A DNA stretch of 64,000 bases from JAZUCL01 sp045639125 (GCA_045639125.1 JAZUCL010000012.1:1-64000), one strand, 5' to 3'; shown: positions 1-8,621, numbered from the stretch's first letter. Notes: a model not told the origin generated them from the letters alone. A program made the numbers and translations.

Positions 1-7
1 GTTTCAT
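1..7 (-). CDS. start of a gene running off the left edge
   Basis: Only an ATG and four further bases are inside the window, on the minus strand. The start is supported by a strong GAAGGAGG ribosome binding site (complement of 16-23) about eight bases upstream and by an extended -10 promoter further up. Nothing can be said about the product. Confidence 0.5.
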
Positions 8-57
8 TACTTGATTCCTCCTTCGAATAATTTCGGCGGTTGGCTAGACCTGCCTCA

Positions 58-66
58 ATTATATCA
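58..66 (-). promoter_or_regulatory. extended -10 promoter for the left-edge gene
   Basis: The minus strand reads TGATATAAT, an extended -10 element, about 50 bases upstream of the ATG at 7. The -35 region is poor, which is tolerated with an extended -10. Inference from consensus only. Confidence 0.4.
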
Positions 67-108
67 AAGGAGGATATTTTTTGCCACGCATAGCTAAAGC
101 TTTTTCGT

Positions 109-129
109 ACCACCAGCACTGCTGGTGGT
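109..129. other. perfect hairpin in the left intergenic region
   Basis: ACCACCAGC (109-117) pairs with GCTGGTGGT (121-129) around a three-base loop. On the plus strand it is followed by TTTTCG. It lies between the msmK terminator and the left-edge gene, so it may be a second terminator or a processing site. Confidence 0.4.
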
Positions 130-144
130 TTTCGTATACAACAG

Positions 145-176
145 AAAACCGCCGCATCTTTTGATACGGCGGTTTT
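145..176 (-). terminator. intrinsic terminator of the sugar ABC ATPase gene
   Basis: A 13-base-pair stem, AAAACCGCCGCAT (145-157) with its near-complement at 164-176, begins 11 bases beyond the stop codon of the ATPase gene and ends in a T-rich stretch on the minus strand. Confidence 0.75.
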
Positions 177-187
177 ACAATCGAATC

Positions 188-1300
188 TTAGGAAAGAATT
201 GCCTGCTCGGTATCCTTGTCGAACAAAGCGACTCTGGATGTGTCGATAGCAATCTTAATCTTATCACCTACACGAGCAGTAGAAGTAGGAGCAACACGTG
301 CGGTAAAGTTGCAACCTTCAACCATAAGGTAGAGATAAATCTCAGAACCCATCATTTCTACAACTTCAACATCAGCAGAAATGATAGCATCAGAATACAT
401 ATTCAAGTAAACTTCTTCGTCGTGGATAAGTTCAGGACGAATACCAACAATAACTTCCTTACCTGCGTAAGAAAGAACATCAGCGGAACGTGCTCTTTCA
501 CCTGAAAGTTTCAAATAAGTGTCACCGATCTGAACATAAGTTGCACCGTCTTTATCAACAACAGTACCAGTTACTGTGTTCATTTGGGGAGAACCGATGA
601 ATGTTGCAACAAAGAGGTTGCAAGGGTGCTGATAAAGTTCTTGGGGAGAAGCAACCTGCTGAATAAAACCGTCCTTCATAACTACGATACGGCTACCCAT
701 TGTCATAGCCTCGATCTGATCGTGAGTAACGTAGATAAAGGTAGTAGCAAGTTTTTGATGAAGTTTTGTAAGTTCTGTTCTCATCTGAGCACGAAGTTTA
801 GCATCAAGATTAGAAAGCGGCTCGTCAAGAAGGAATACCTTAGGATCACGAACGATTGCACGACCAAGTGCAACACGCTGACGCTGACCACCGGAAAGAG
901 CCTTGGGCTTACGGTCAAGAAGATGAGAAATGTCAAGGATTTTTGCAGCCTCGTCAACTCTCTTCTTAATCTCATCCTTGGGAGTCTTGCGAAGTTTAAG
1001 ACCGAATGCCATATTCTCAAATACGGTCATGTGGGGGTACAGAGCATAGTTCTGGAAAACCATTGCAATATCTCTGTCCTTAGGTGCTACATCATTAACA
1101 AGTTTGTCATCAATATAAAGTTCGCCTTCAGAAATCTCCTCAAGACCTGCAATCATTCTAAGGGTAGTGGACTTACCACAACCGGAAGGACCAACAAGGA
1201 TAATAAATTCCTTATCTTCAATATCAAGATTAAAATCTGAAACTGCAGTTACGCCACCGGCATATCTTTTATATATACCTTTAAGTTTTACACTGGACAT
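188..1300 (-). CDS. sugar ABC transporter ATP-binding protein, MsmK/UgpC/MalK type
   Basis: Cytoplasmic ATPase that powers carbohydrate ABC importers. The 370 residues match the usual family length. Visible motifs are Walker A GPSGCGKST (37-45), the ABC signature LSGGQRQR (about 135), Walker B VFLLDEP (about 157), the switch His in VTHDQ, and a C-terminal regulatory TOBE-type region (about 285-360). The start has GGAGG nine bases upstream and a good promoter at 1340-1368. No permease or solute-binding gene is adjacent and it is its own transcription unit. In Firmicutes such orphan MsmK-type ATPases often energise several sugar importers encoded elsewhere; that role is inferred here. Which of the close family names (MsmK, UgpC, MalK) fits best cannot be settled. 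Confidence 0.93.
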   Translation of the reverse strand: MSSVKLKGIYKRYAGGVTAVSDFNLDIEDKEFIILVGPSGCGKSTTLRMIAGLEEISEGELYIDDKLVNDVAPKDRDIAMVFQNYALYPHMTVFENMAFGLKLRKTPKDEIKKRVDEAAKILDISHLLDRKPKALSGGQRQRVALGRAIVRDPKVFLLDEPLSNLDAKLRAQMRTELTKLHQKLATTFIYVTHDQIEAMTMGSRIVVMKDGFIQQVASPQELYQHPCNLFVATFIGSPQMNTVTGTVVDKDGATYVQIGDTYLKLSGERARSADVLSYAGKEVIVGIRPELIHDEEVYLNMYSDAIISADVEVVEMMGSEIYLYLMVEGCNFTARVAPTSTARVGDKIKIAIDTSRVALFDKDTEQAILS

Positions 1301-1339
1301 ACTAATTTGACCTCCATAAAATTCATTACCTGTTCTAAT

Positions 1340-1368
1340 ATTATAACAGATTTTTTGTTAAAGGTAAA
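1340..1368 (-). promoter_or_regulatory. sigma-A type promoter of the ABC ATPase gene
   Basis: On the minus strand TTTACC (1363-1368) and a perfect TATAAT (1340-1345) are separated by 17 bases, about 40 bases upstream of the ATG at 1300. Confidence 0.7.
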
Positions 1369-1391
1369 GTGGTTTATTAGACAAAGGTTAA

Positions 1392-1421
1392 CTGTCTTGT
1401 TTGTACAATCTGCCAAGACAG
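1392..1421. other. inverted repeat between rsuA and the ABC ATPase gene
   Basis: CTGTCTTG (1392-1399) and CAAGACAG (1414-1421) form an 8-bp stem. The T-rich run (GATTTTTTCTTTTTG) lies on the plus-strand side, so it is not a standard terminator for the minus-strand rsuA upstream. It lies just above the -35 element and could be an operator or a terminator of antisense transcription. Confidence 0.35.
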
Positions 1422-1490
1422 ATTTTTTCTTTTTGTTTTGTTATACAAATTTCCTGTTATTTTTTTGAATTTTTTTATTTCATACTTACA

Positions 1491-2216
1491 TTACACTTTA
1501 TTTGCCGCACTTTTTAGTTTTTGCTCCTCATCATCACTTAGAACACGGTATTTTCCTGTTGGAATTTTATCGTCAAGATAGAGTTCACCGATAGCAATAC
1601 GCTTTAGATATGTCACCTCTGCACCACACGCTTTTGCCATACGTTTGACTTGATGGTATTTGCCCTCACAGATAGTCACGTATGCACTGTTATCACCTAT
1701 TAGTTCGAGATGTGCCGACATACACTTGTATCCACCATCTATTGTCAAGCCATCTAAAAATCTCTGCGGTGCATCGTTTGGGAAAGTTCCGTTATAACGT
1801 ATAAAATACCGTTTCTCCACATGATTTTTGGGAGAAAGAAGTTTGTGAATTAGTTCTCCATCGTTTGTAAGCAATAAAAGCCCTTCGCTGTCCTTGTCTA
1901 ACCTGCCTGCAGGAGATAGTCCAAGCCGTCTGTACTTATCCTCAACTAAATCAAGAACTGTAGCCGCCCTGCTATCCTCTGTTGCGGTGAGGTAGCCGGC
2001 GGCTTTGTTCATCATTAGATATACATACTTTTTATATACGACTTCAACGCCGCCTACCGTCAAACGTGCAGTATCGGGACAAATCTTCTTTTCCACTTCC
2101 CGTACTACAATGCCGTCAACAGCCACTTCACCACGCTTTATACTCAGGTGAACGTCACGGCGACTGCCTATACCGAGGTTTGACAGCACCTTATCTAACC
2201 GTTCAATTTTCCCCAC
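1491..2216 (-). CDS. rsuA: 16S rRNA pseudouridine synthase, RsuA/RluB family
   Basis: Converts a uridine in ribosomal RNA to pseudouridine. The 241-residue protein has an N-terminal S4 RNA-binding domain (about 1-60) and a catalytic domain with the family signature AGRLDKDSEG, in which Asp107 is the nucleophile; LLLLTNDG follows. Length is typical of RsuA. The start is a GTG preceded by AGAGGG at five bases. It is flanked by the ABC ATPase gene and a DUF4830 gene on the same strand, with no obvious functional link. RsuA and RluB (23S-specific) cannot be told apart with certainty; the short C-terminus favours RsuA. Confidence 0.88.
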   Translation of the reverse strand: MGKIERLDKVLSNLGIGSRRDVHLSIKRGEVAVDGIVVREVEKKICPDTARLTVGGVEVVYKKYVYLMMNKAAGYLTATEDSRAATVLDLVEDKYRRLGLSPAGRLDKDSEGLLLLTNDGELIHKLLSPKNHVEKRYFIRYNGTFPNDAPQRFLDGLTIDGGYKCMSAHLELIGDNSAYVTICEGKYHQVKRMAKACGAEVTYLKRIAIGELYLDDKIPTGKYRVLSDDEEQKLKSAANKV

Positions 2217-2273
2217 AGTATCCCTCTCAGTTTTTTCTTAAGTATATCAAAGTTTTACCGAATTTTCAACCCT

Positions 2274-2777
2274 TTATTCAGGACGTGCAAATCCATGCAT
2301 AAATCCCTCACGATTTGACGAGCAAATGTCGCCGCCAATCACCCGATTTTTATATATAAGGAGATTTGCACATACGCCATCTTCACTTGTTGGGTAATTT
2401 TTCACCTCATAAGTATATCTTTTTACACGTTTGCCACGATACTTTTCCAGGTCACAATTCTGATACTTTTGCAGTTCATTATATTCACTGTACGTTTCGT
2501 CAAAATCCTCGGGGATTGTTACTTCCTCAATTTCGAGAGGAGTTGCAGATACCTCCCATCCAAAAGACGTAAGGAACGCAATTCTGTCATCATTGGTCTT
2601 GATATTCTTAAAATCAACGACCATTTTTTCTCTCTCGTCAACAATTTTCGCCGTTTCGTCAGAATTTGAGCCACCTATACCTGATATAATTCCAATTACA
2701 AGTGCAATAACTGCAAATATACCAAGTACGGCCGCCACAAGTCTACCTTTAGTTACCTTTGCTGTATAAATAAACAT
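2274..2777 (-). CDS. DUF4830-type membrane-anchored protein
   Basis: 167 residues with one N-terminal membrane helix (about 13-33, AAVLGIFAVIALVIGII) and an extracytoplasmic domain. The C-terminal half (aromatic-rich, R-Y-T-Y-E-V then L-I-Y-K-N-R-V-I-G-G-D-I) resembles the DUF4830 family seen in Clostridia, from memory rather than a search. Function unknown. A textbook CGGAGG lies five bases before the ATG. The region around residues 55-75 (R-I-A-F-L-x-x-F-G-W) is the best conserved-looking patch. It stands between rsuA and the EF-G paralogue on the same strand, separated from the latter by two hairpins. Confidence 0.75.
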   Translation of the reverse strand: MFIYTAKVTKGRLVAAVLGIFAVIALVIGIISGIGGSNSDETAKIVDEREKMVVDFKNIKTNDDRIAFLTSFGWEVSATPLEIEEVTIPEDFDETYSEYNELQKYQNCDLEKYRGKRVKRYTYEVKNYPTSEDGVCANLLIYKNRVIGGDICSSNREGFMHGFARPE

Positions 2778-2859
2778 ATATTCCTCCGTTTCCGCCCAAG
2801 ACGGCTTTCAATTTCTGTTTTAATACTATGTATAACCTCTTAAGTTTAGAACAAAATGT

Positions 2860-2923
2860 AAATGCACCTGTCTATTATATCAACAGGTGCATTTACAAAA
2901 GCCACCGAATACTCGGTGGCTTT
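2860..2923 (-). terminator. double-hairpin terminator after the EF-G paralogue
   Basis: First hairpin met by minus-strand transcription: AAAGCCACCGA (from 2913-2923 back to 2898-2908), an 11-bp stem with a four-base loop and a TTTTG tail, only 11 bases after the EF-G stop codon. A second stem, AAATGCACCTGT (2860-2871) with ACAGGTGCATTT (2883-2894), follows directly. Together they should end transcription before the DUF4830 gene. Confidence 0.75.
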
Positions 2924-2933
2924 GTAGTATTTT

Positions 2934-5012
2934 TTATTCGTCATCATCTGCAACGTTAAGTTTGGAGTTCTCAATAACTTTAGCCTGGACAGGTGCAGGG
3001 GTGTCCTCATAACGTACAAAGTTAAGGGAGAAACTACCTCTACCCTGTGTAATACTACGCAAATCTATAGCGTACTTTGCCATCTCAGCCATGGGGACTT
3101 CTGCCTCAACAAGAGATTCGCCATTGCCAATGGGGTTCATACCCATAACACGACCACGACGTTTGTTAAGGTCACCTATAATATCTCCCATATTCGCATC
3201 AGGTACAGTTACCTTTAACTCACCGATAGGCTCCATGATAACAGGATTACCAAGTGGGAGACCTGTCTTGTAAGCGATACGTGCAGCCATCTTAAATGAC
3301 AACTCGTTGGAGTCAACATCATGGTAAGAACCATCTATCAATGTAGCCTTCAAACCAACTACCGGATATCCTGCCAAAACACCACGCTCCATAGAATCAC
3401 GAAGTCCCTTTTCAACTGCAGGGTGGAAGTTCTTAGGAACGCTACCGCCGAAAATCTTCTCCTCGAATACGAGTTCATCGCTATCCCACGGTTCAAATTC
3501 AATCTTAACATGACCGTATTGACCGTGACCGCCGGACTGTTTTTTATGCTTTCCTTCAACTGTAACCTTTTTGCGGATTTTCTCACGATAAGGTACGATA
3601 GGATCGCTCAATTCAGGCTCAACACCGAATTTACTCTTGAGTTTTGCACAGATAACGTCTATGTGCATATCACCCGCACCTGCAACAATAAACTGCTTTG
3701 TCTCTGTATCGGTATAAGATACAATGGTACGGTCCTCATCACGAAGTTTTGTAAGACCGGCAGCAATCTTTTCTTCGCCGCCCTTTACCTTGGGGGTAAT
3801 GCACTGGCGATAGCAAGGCTCAGCAAACTTAATACCCTCAAATGCAATAGCCGACTTACCTGCACACAGAGTATCGTTAGTCTTTGTATTGACAAGTTTT
3901 GAAACTGCACCAATATCACCAACGCATACTTCGTCAACTTCAATATTCTTCTTACCACGAACCATATAGATATGGCCCATCTTCTCATCTTCACCTGTAC
4001 GAGAGTTTTTAAGAGTCATATCGGAAGTTACCTTACCTGACATAACCTTAAAGAATGACATTCTGCCGTACTGGTCAGTGGAAGTCTTAAACACGAATGC
4101 AGTTGCAGGAGCGGACTCATCCTTTGCAATTTCAACTTCTTCCTCACTGTCAACCTTAACAGCAATCTCTGCTTCGCTCTCAGATGGCGATGGTATGTAC
4201 TTAATAATAGACTCAATAAGAGCAATAGTTCCAAATCCTGTAAATGCACTACCGCAGAATACAGGGCTGATCGTACCGTCCTTGATACCTTTCTTAACAC
4301 CCTGCTTAATTTCTTCCTGAGTAAATGGCTCGTCATTGAAGAACTTCTCCATAAACTCGTCAGATGTTTCAGCAACGCTTTCTGCAAGCATAGCATTAAG
4401 TTCAGCAATACGCTCTGTCATGTGAGCAGGAACTTCCATTTCAATACGCTTATTGCCGTCAACTTTGAACGCCTTGCCAACTGCCATATCGTAGATACCA
4501 ACAGTTTTTTCACCTTCAAGTACAGGAATAATGATGGGACATACCGATACACCAAACTTTTCTCTCAAATCTTCAAGAGCCTTCATGTATCTTGCATTTT
4601 CTTCGTCAATCTTGGAGATGTAGAACATCTTGAGAAGATTTGCATCAGTTGCATACTTCCAACTCTTCTCAGTACCGACTGCAACACCACTCTTTGCTGT
4701 AAGAACAATCAAAGCCGCCTCACAAACACGAATAGCCTGCATAACCTCACCAGAAAAATCAAAGAATCCGGGGGTGTCGATTACGTTAATTTTATATCCA
4801 TCAGTTTCTACCGGTGCAAGAGACGCAGAAATTGAAAAATTACGTTTAATTTCTTCAGGGTCGAAATCGCACACGGTATTTCCGTCTGCTACCTTACCCA
4901 AACGATCTGTATTTTTTGTTAAGTAAAGCATACTTTCAGCAAGAGATGTCTTTCCATCTCCACCGTGTCCCAAGAGGCATATATTCCTAATTTTGTCCGC
5001 TGTGTAACTCAT
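2934..5012 (-). CDS. elongation factor G paralogue (EF-G2-like)
   Basis: 692-residue translational GTPase with all EF-G domains, but the GTPase motifs are changed. The P-loop is GHGGDGKT (15-22) in place of AHIDAGKT, the switch I RGITI is RNFSI (58-62), the switch II DTPGH is DTPGF so the catalytic His is Phe83, and the G4 NKMD is SKID (133-136). These features match the EF-G-like branch that occurs beside canonical fusA in many Clostridia, Thermotoga and Thermus; such paralogues bind the ribosome but their role is poorly known. No ribosomal protein genes are near, unlike a canonical fusA, which must lie elsewhere. It is a single-gene unit with an AAAGGAG site and a strong terminator. A tetracycline-resistance (TetM-type) role is unlikely given the lost His. 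Confidence 0.88.
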   Translation of the reverse strand: MSYTADKIRNICLLGHGGDGKTSLAESMLYLTKNTDRLGKVADGNTVCDFDPEEIKRNFSISASLAPVETDGYKINVIDTPGFFDFSGEVMQAIRVCEAALIVLTAKSGVAVGTEKSWKYATDANLLKMFYISKIDEENARYMKALEDLREKFGVSVCPIIIPVLEGEKTVGIYDMAVGKAFKVDGNKRIEMEVPAHMTERIAELNAMLAESVAETSDEFMEKFFNDEPFTQEEIKQGVKKGIKDGTISPVFCGSAFTGFGTIALIESIIKYIPSPSESEAEIAVKVDSEEEVEIAKDESAPATAFVFKTSTDQYGRMSFFKVMSGKVTSDMTLKNSRTGEDEKMGHIYMVRGKKNIEVDEVCVGDIGAVSKLVNTKTNDTLCAGKSAIAFEGIKFAEPCYRQCITPKVKGGEEKIAAGLTKLRDEDRTIVSYTDTETKQFIVAGAGDMHIDVICAKLKSKFGVEPELSDPIVPYREKIRKKVTVEGKHKKQSGGHGQYGHVKIEFEPWDSDELVFEEKIFGGSVPKNFHPAVEKGLRDSMERGVLAGYPVVGLKATLIDGSYHDVDSNELSFKMAARIAYKTGLPLGNPVIMEPIGELKVTVPDANMGDIIGDLNKRRGRVMGMNPIGNGESLVEAEVPMAEMAKYAIDLRSITQGRGSFSLNFVRYEDTPAPVQAKVIENSKLNVADDDE

Positions 5013-5042
5013 TGTTAATCAACGCTCCTTTATTATATAATT

Positions 5043-5066
5043 AATCCTTAGAAATATTTAAGGATT
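5043..5066. promoter_or_regulatory. inverted repeat upstream of the EF-G paralogue
   Basis: AATCCTTA (5043-5050) and TAAGGATT (5059-5066) form a perfect 8-bp inverted repeat with an 8-base spacer in the leader 30-55 bases before the EF-G paralogue start. It could be an operator or an RNA hairpin; no poly-U tail follows. Confidence 0.35.
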
Positions 5067-5208
5067 TTATTACGATAAAATAACTGATAGCCAATAATCT
5101 GTATAACTGTTTTTACCCTCATTGACTAATATATTTCCTCGTCTCTTGTATTATATAACAAATTCTAGGAAATTTCAATAGAATTTTTATTTATTCTCAC
5201 AATATACA

Positions 5209-5248
5209 AATAGGCCCTGAAAAATTTGTGCATTTTTCAGGGCCTATT
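5209..5248 (-). terminator. intrinsic terminator of the P-type ATPase-like gene
   Basis: A perfect 16-bp stem, AATAGGCCCTGAAAAA (5209-5224) with its complement at 5233-5248 and an eight-base loop. It lies immediately after the stop codon of the minus-strand gene and ends the two-gene rlmB unit. Confidence 0.85.
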
Positions 5249-5255
5249 GATTATT

Positions 5256-7520
5256 TTATCTTCGATTTGCCGCTTTTGACGTAAAAATGGTAGGAACAAA
5301 CCACAGGAGAATGTAACAGATGAGATAAAAAGGAGTTACAGATGAAGGGGTATTTGTAAACAGAAGATAGAATACAATAGGCATGCCAAGAATAACACTC
5401 AGCCAACCAAGTAACATATTTACCTTGAATGCTGCATGAACTCGTTTACCTCCTGATACAACATCAGAATAACTGTTCATATTGTCAACAGCGATTGCCG
5501 CACAAATTTCATCCTCTGTTTCATCCTTCAAACCTGAGTATGCAATACGCTCTTCCAATTCGGGATATCCAAATTTATCTTGAGAGAGTTTGAACTTTAA
5601 CTCCACCATAGAAGGAGTGATGTTAAAGTCACGGCTTGCAATTACAGGTACTACCTTGCGGTGTACGAAATAATTGAGGGCACGGCGTACAGACGGCTGA
5701 GAGTCGTACTTCAATGTAAAGTGTCCTGCAAGTTGCATATTAACTGCAAGGAATATACTGTTTTTTGCATTTACGCCCTCAGGAATACGAATTCCTGAAC
5801 GCATAATAAATCCTGCACTACCCAAAAGAACCTTTTCACCATTGACATAAGCACCAAGTCCACCATTTTCAAAGAACTCAAAGTTCTCCACAACTGGAAG
5901 GTTGCCTCCGTCCATACGATGCAGATATTCGCAGAATACATCATATAATCCGCTGCCTGACGCTTTAAGCATACTCATAGCATAGAGATTAGTCTTTTCA
6001 GGAGTAAATCCACTGTAAGTCTTTGTACCTACAACGGCTACCATCTTTGTGGGAAAAATATCGCCGTCTTTCACTACAGCAGCATCTGTTTGAGCAAGGT
6101 ACTTTGCACCACGATTACCAGCAACTACCGAGCCGCTCGATACAAGGTGTGACGATACGGACTTAAATGGATAAACGTATGCTAAAACCGCTCCTGCAGG
6201 TACAGATACTGCAAGTACGGCACTATAGCACCACAAGAAGCGGTGTGCAGCACCAATTCCAAATGAGGCGGTAATTGCAAAAATAAAGCCAAGTACCAAA
6301 ACGAACGGAACGTAGAAACGCATTACACGTTCCGAGTCGTCTTCCTCTAAAACCATAGTCATAATCGTTTTGTCTAAAGGTGCTGGGGCTACCTTATATA
6401 CAGTACGCACCTTACCTGCCGCATCTTTCATGCCCTTTATAACTGCATAACGACAATCTTTACGACATATTGCACGCATAGCATCTCTGACTGCACCATA
6501 ACGCATAAGTCTTGCCAAACTGCCAAAAAACAGTGTCAGAATAGATACTCCTGCATAAGGTAGATATCCGCCCCACTTGGGGAATATGATAATGCTTATA
6601 GTATGAAACAGCGTTATAAACGAGAACACTGCAATAAGCGTTTCTGACTTAAAATTGAATTTAGGCACATTACGAAGACCGTCAACAATCATACTTATGT
6701 TTATAAGCATTGAACCAATCTGAATAATGGCAAGAAGAAAGAGGAATATAAACGGTAAATTTATATAAGAAATAAAACCGGGTAGAGGCCACTTATAAGT
6801 TGCTGCAGTAGTTATATATGTAGCAACTGCCGACAGAATAAGGGTTACAATACATCTCCAACGATAGTAGTCAACTGCACTTTTTGCCTTCTTTTCAGCC
6901 GCTTCAGGCATCAGTTTTTGAAACGTCTTAAGGTCATCGCTTATTGCGTAACCGAAAGACTCCTCCAACATTGAATTTTCACGGTCAATTTTTGCACGTC
7001 CCGACACTCTGCGTACAGGCTCATTGTCCTGTGCGTCATATTCCTGTGTCACTTTTACCGCACTTTTTTGTGCAACGGATTTTGGAATATTTGGAGTGTC
7101 GTTTGCCTGCTGTTTTCTACTCATAGCAAGTCTGACACGGTCGGAAATCTGCTCAGTAACATCAATATCTTCAGATGTCTTTTTTTCTATTCCTTCCATA
7201 ATTTCAGACACGTGAGGCAACTTTACAGTGTCCTCCATAATCGTATCAGACACTTTATTGTCAGTCGGTGACTCAGAAAACTCAGACATAATCTCGTCGA
7301 GTTCGTCATTTGACTCAACGGGAGTATACGTCTTTGAGGTGTTTGGTACAGAGTTTGCTTTTGGGTCTACGTCCATCGGTTTTTGAGGTGCAGCACCAAA
7401 TTCCATCATAATTTCATCTAAGGAAATGTCGTTGGAAATCAAATCTCCAGTATCATCAACCATCGCCTTAAACTCACGCATTTCGTCCTCACCGACAATC
7501 GGTGTATTTTTATCATTCAT
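5256..7520 (-). CDS. degenerate P-type ATPase-like membrane protein (predicted pseudo-enzyme)
   Basis: 754 residues from the ATG at 7520 (an upstream GTG at 7532 lacks a good ribosome site). Residues 1-215 are acidic and probably disordered, with two copies of LDEIM-x-EF (34-41, 74-81). About eight membrane helices follow in P-type ATPase layout (near 223-241, 248-281, 293-313, 319-337, 402-422, 431-451, 699-722, 728-746). The large cytoplasmic loop 452-698 aligns by eye to P and N domains: GLGAYVNGEKVLLGSAGF (554-571) is like the N-domain G-x-G-V motif, but the phosphorylation site DKTGTLT reads KDGDIFP (484-490), TGDN reads ASRDFN (628-633), and GDGxND reads SGLKDE (662-667). It should not transport by phosphorylation. 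The gene starts 15 bases after the rlmB stop, so the two are co-transcribed. Function unknown. Confidence 0.8.
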   Translation of the reverse strand: MNDKNTPIVGEDEMREFKAMVDDTGDLISNDISLDEIMMEFGAAPQKPMDVDPKANSVPNTSKTYTPVESNDELDEIMSEFSESPTDNKVSDTIMEDTVKLPHVSEIMEGIEKKTSEDIDVTEQISDRVRLAMSRKQQANDTPNIPKSVAQKSAVKVTQEYDAQDNEPVRRVSGRAKIDRENSMLEESFGYAISDDLKTFQKLMPEAAEKKAKSAVDYYRWRCIVTLILSAVATYITTAATYKWPLPGFISYINLPFIFLFLLAIIQIGSMLINISMIVDGLRNVPKFNFKSETLIAVFSFITLFHTISIIIFPKWGGYLPYAGVSILTLFFGSLARLMRYGAVRDAMRAICRKDCRYAVIKGMKDAAGKVRTVYKVAPAPLDKTIMTMVLEEDDSERVMRFYVPFVLVLGFIFAITASFGIGAAHRFLWCYSAVLAVSVPAGAVLAYVYPFKSVSSHLVSSGSVVAGNRGAKYLAQTDAAVVKDGDIFPTKMVAVVGTKTYSGFTPEKTNLYAMSMLKASGSGLYDVFCEYLHRMDGGNLPVVENFEFFENGGLGAYVNGEKVLLGSAGFIMRSGIRIPEGVNAKNSIFLAVNMQLAGHFTLKYDSQPSVRRALNYFVHRKVVPVIASRDFNITPSMVELKFKLSQDKFGYPELEERIAYSGLKDETEDEICAAIAVDNMNSYSDVVSGGKRVHAAFKVNMLLGWLSVILGMPIVFYLLFTNTPSSVTPFYLICYILLWFVPTIFTSKAANRR

Positions 7521-7535
7521 ACTTCCACCCACTTT

Positions 7536-8357
7536 CTATAAACGGCGGCGAACAGCCTCAAACAGCACAACTGCCGCAGCGGCAGATGCGTTAAGCGAGG
7601 GCATCTCGCCTTTCATTGGGATAGACAACACAAAATCGCAGTTTTCTTCAATAAGTTTGCCCATTCCGTCTCCCTCGTTACCAATGATAATGGCAGATGC
7701 ACCTGCAAGGTCAGCCTCAAACAGTGGTGTTTTACCACCTGCCGCAGTACCGAAAATCCACACGCCTTTTTCTTTAAGGTCTTTAATAGTGGCATTTAAG
7801 TTTGTAACTCGTGCCACAGGTACGTGTTCAAGTGCACCTGCCGCCGCCTTTGCCACAACAGCCGTCAATCCCACACTTCTTCTTTTAGGAATAATGACAC
7901 CGTGAGCACCTGCCGCCGATGCAGTACGAATTATTGCACCAAGGTTATGTGGATCTGAGAGGCTGTCACAAATAACTATGAGCGGCTTCTCTCCCCTATT
8001 TTCTGCTTGTGCAAGAATTTCATCTACTGACACGTACCCATGTTCAGCCACAGATGCAATTACGCCTTGATGTGTACCTGTCGAACTCATATAGTCAAGT
8101 TTACGGCGGTCACATTCAGCAATGACAATTCCTGCCGCTGCCGCCTTACCCTTAATAGCCGCCAACATGCCATCATTTATTCCCTTTTGGACATACAATT
8201 TGTCAATGGTGCGTCCCGATTTGAAAACTTCCATTACGGCATGACGACCCTCTACATAAGATGAAGACGGGTTAAAATCATTGGATTCCCTTTCAGGTGA
8301 GTTTTTTTCTCTGGGCTTATCGAATTTGCGTATTCTTTTGCCTGCACTTTCAGACAT
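7536..8357 (-). CDS. rlmB: 23S rRNA 2'-O-methyltransferase, TrmH/RlmB family
   Basis: SPOUT-fold enzyme that methylates a ribose 2'-hydroxyl in 23S rRNA (G2251 in the RlmB family) using S-adenosylmethionine. 273 residues: a basic N-terminal tail, substrate-binding domain from about residue 35 (YVEGRHAVMEVFKSG), then the catalytic domain with motif 1 DPHNLGAIIRTA, motif 2 IIIGNEGDGM and motif 3 IPMKGEMPSLNASAAAAV near the end, which forms the knot and SAM pocket. All catalytic motifs are intact. It is the first gene of a unit with the P-type ATPase-like gene 15 bases downstream. Exact target (RlmB versus another TrmH-family enzyme) is inferred from length and the N-terminal domain. Confidence 0.9.
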   Translation of the reverse strand: MSESAGKRIRKFDKPREKNSPERESNDFNPSSSYVEGRHAVMEVFKSGRTIDKLYVQKGINDGMLAAIKGKAAAAGIVIAECDRRKLDYMSSTGTHQGVIASVAEHGYVSVDEILAQAENRGEKPLIVICDSLSDPHNLGAIIRTASAAGAHGVIIPKRRSVGLTAVVAKAAAGALEHVPVARVTNLNATIKDLKEKGVWIFGTAAGGKTPLFEADLAGASAIIIGNEGDGMGKLIEENCDFVLSIPMKGEMPSLNASAAAAVVLFEAVRRRL

Positions 8358-8621
8358 TTATTAAAACAGTCCTTTCTGTTACTCCGTTAGGACAAGGTGT
8401 ATCAAATGATATACCTCTATATAATACATTTTACCACAGATTTCGACCAGTTGCAACAAACTTTTCAAAAACATTAAAATTTGTCGTTTTTTCTTTCAAA
8501 ACACAAATTTTTGTTATAAATTGTAAACGCAGATTAGAGGACATAACATATCCATCGTTCAGTTAAATTTGGGTAGGCACACTACTTCACAAACGAAGTC
8601 CGTTAACTACCTATGGGTAAA
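8358..8621. other. gene-free stretch between rlmB and the tRNA-Leu terminator
   Basis: AT-rich. The minus-strand promoter of rlmB should lie here (candidate TATTAT/TATATA boxes around 8413-8425), but no clear -35/-10 pair stands out. No open frame has a ribosome binding site and I see no structured RNA. Confidence 0.4.

Noticed and set aside
584..1240. 218-codon plus-strand frame opposite the ABC ATPase gene
   Set aside because: It lies wholly antisense to a clear ATPase gene, lacks a ribosome site, and its product is Cys/Asn/Thr-rich low-complexity, as expected from the opposite strand of a codon-biased gene.
8297..8566. 89-codon plus-strand frame upstream of rlmB
   Set aside because: Partly antisense to rlmB, partly AT-rich intergenic DNA; no ribosome site or domain.
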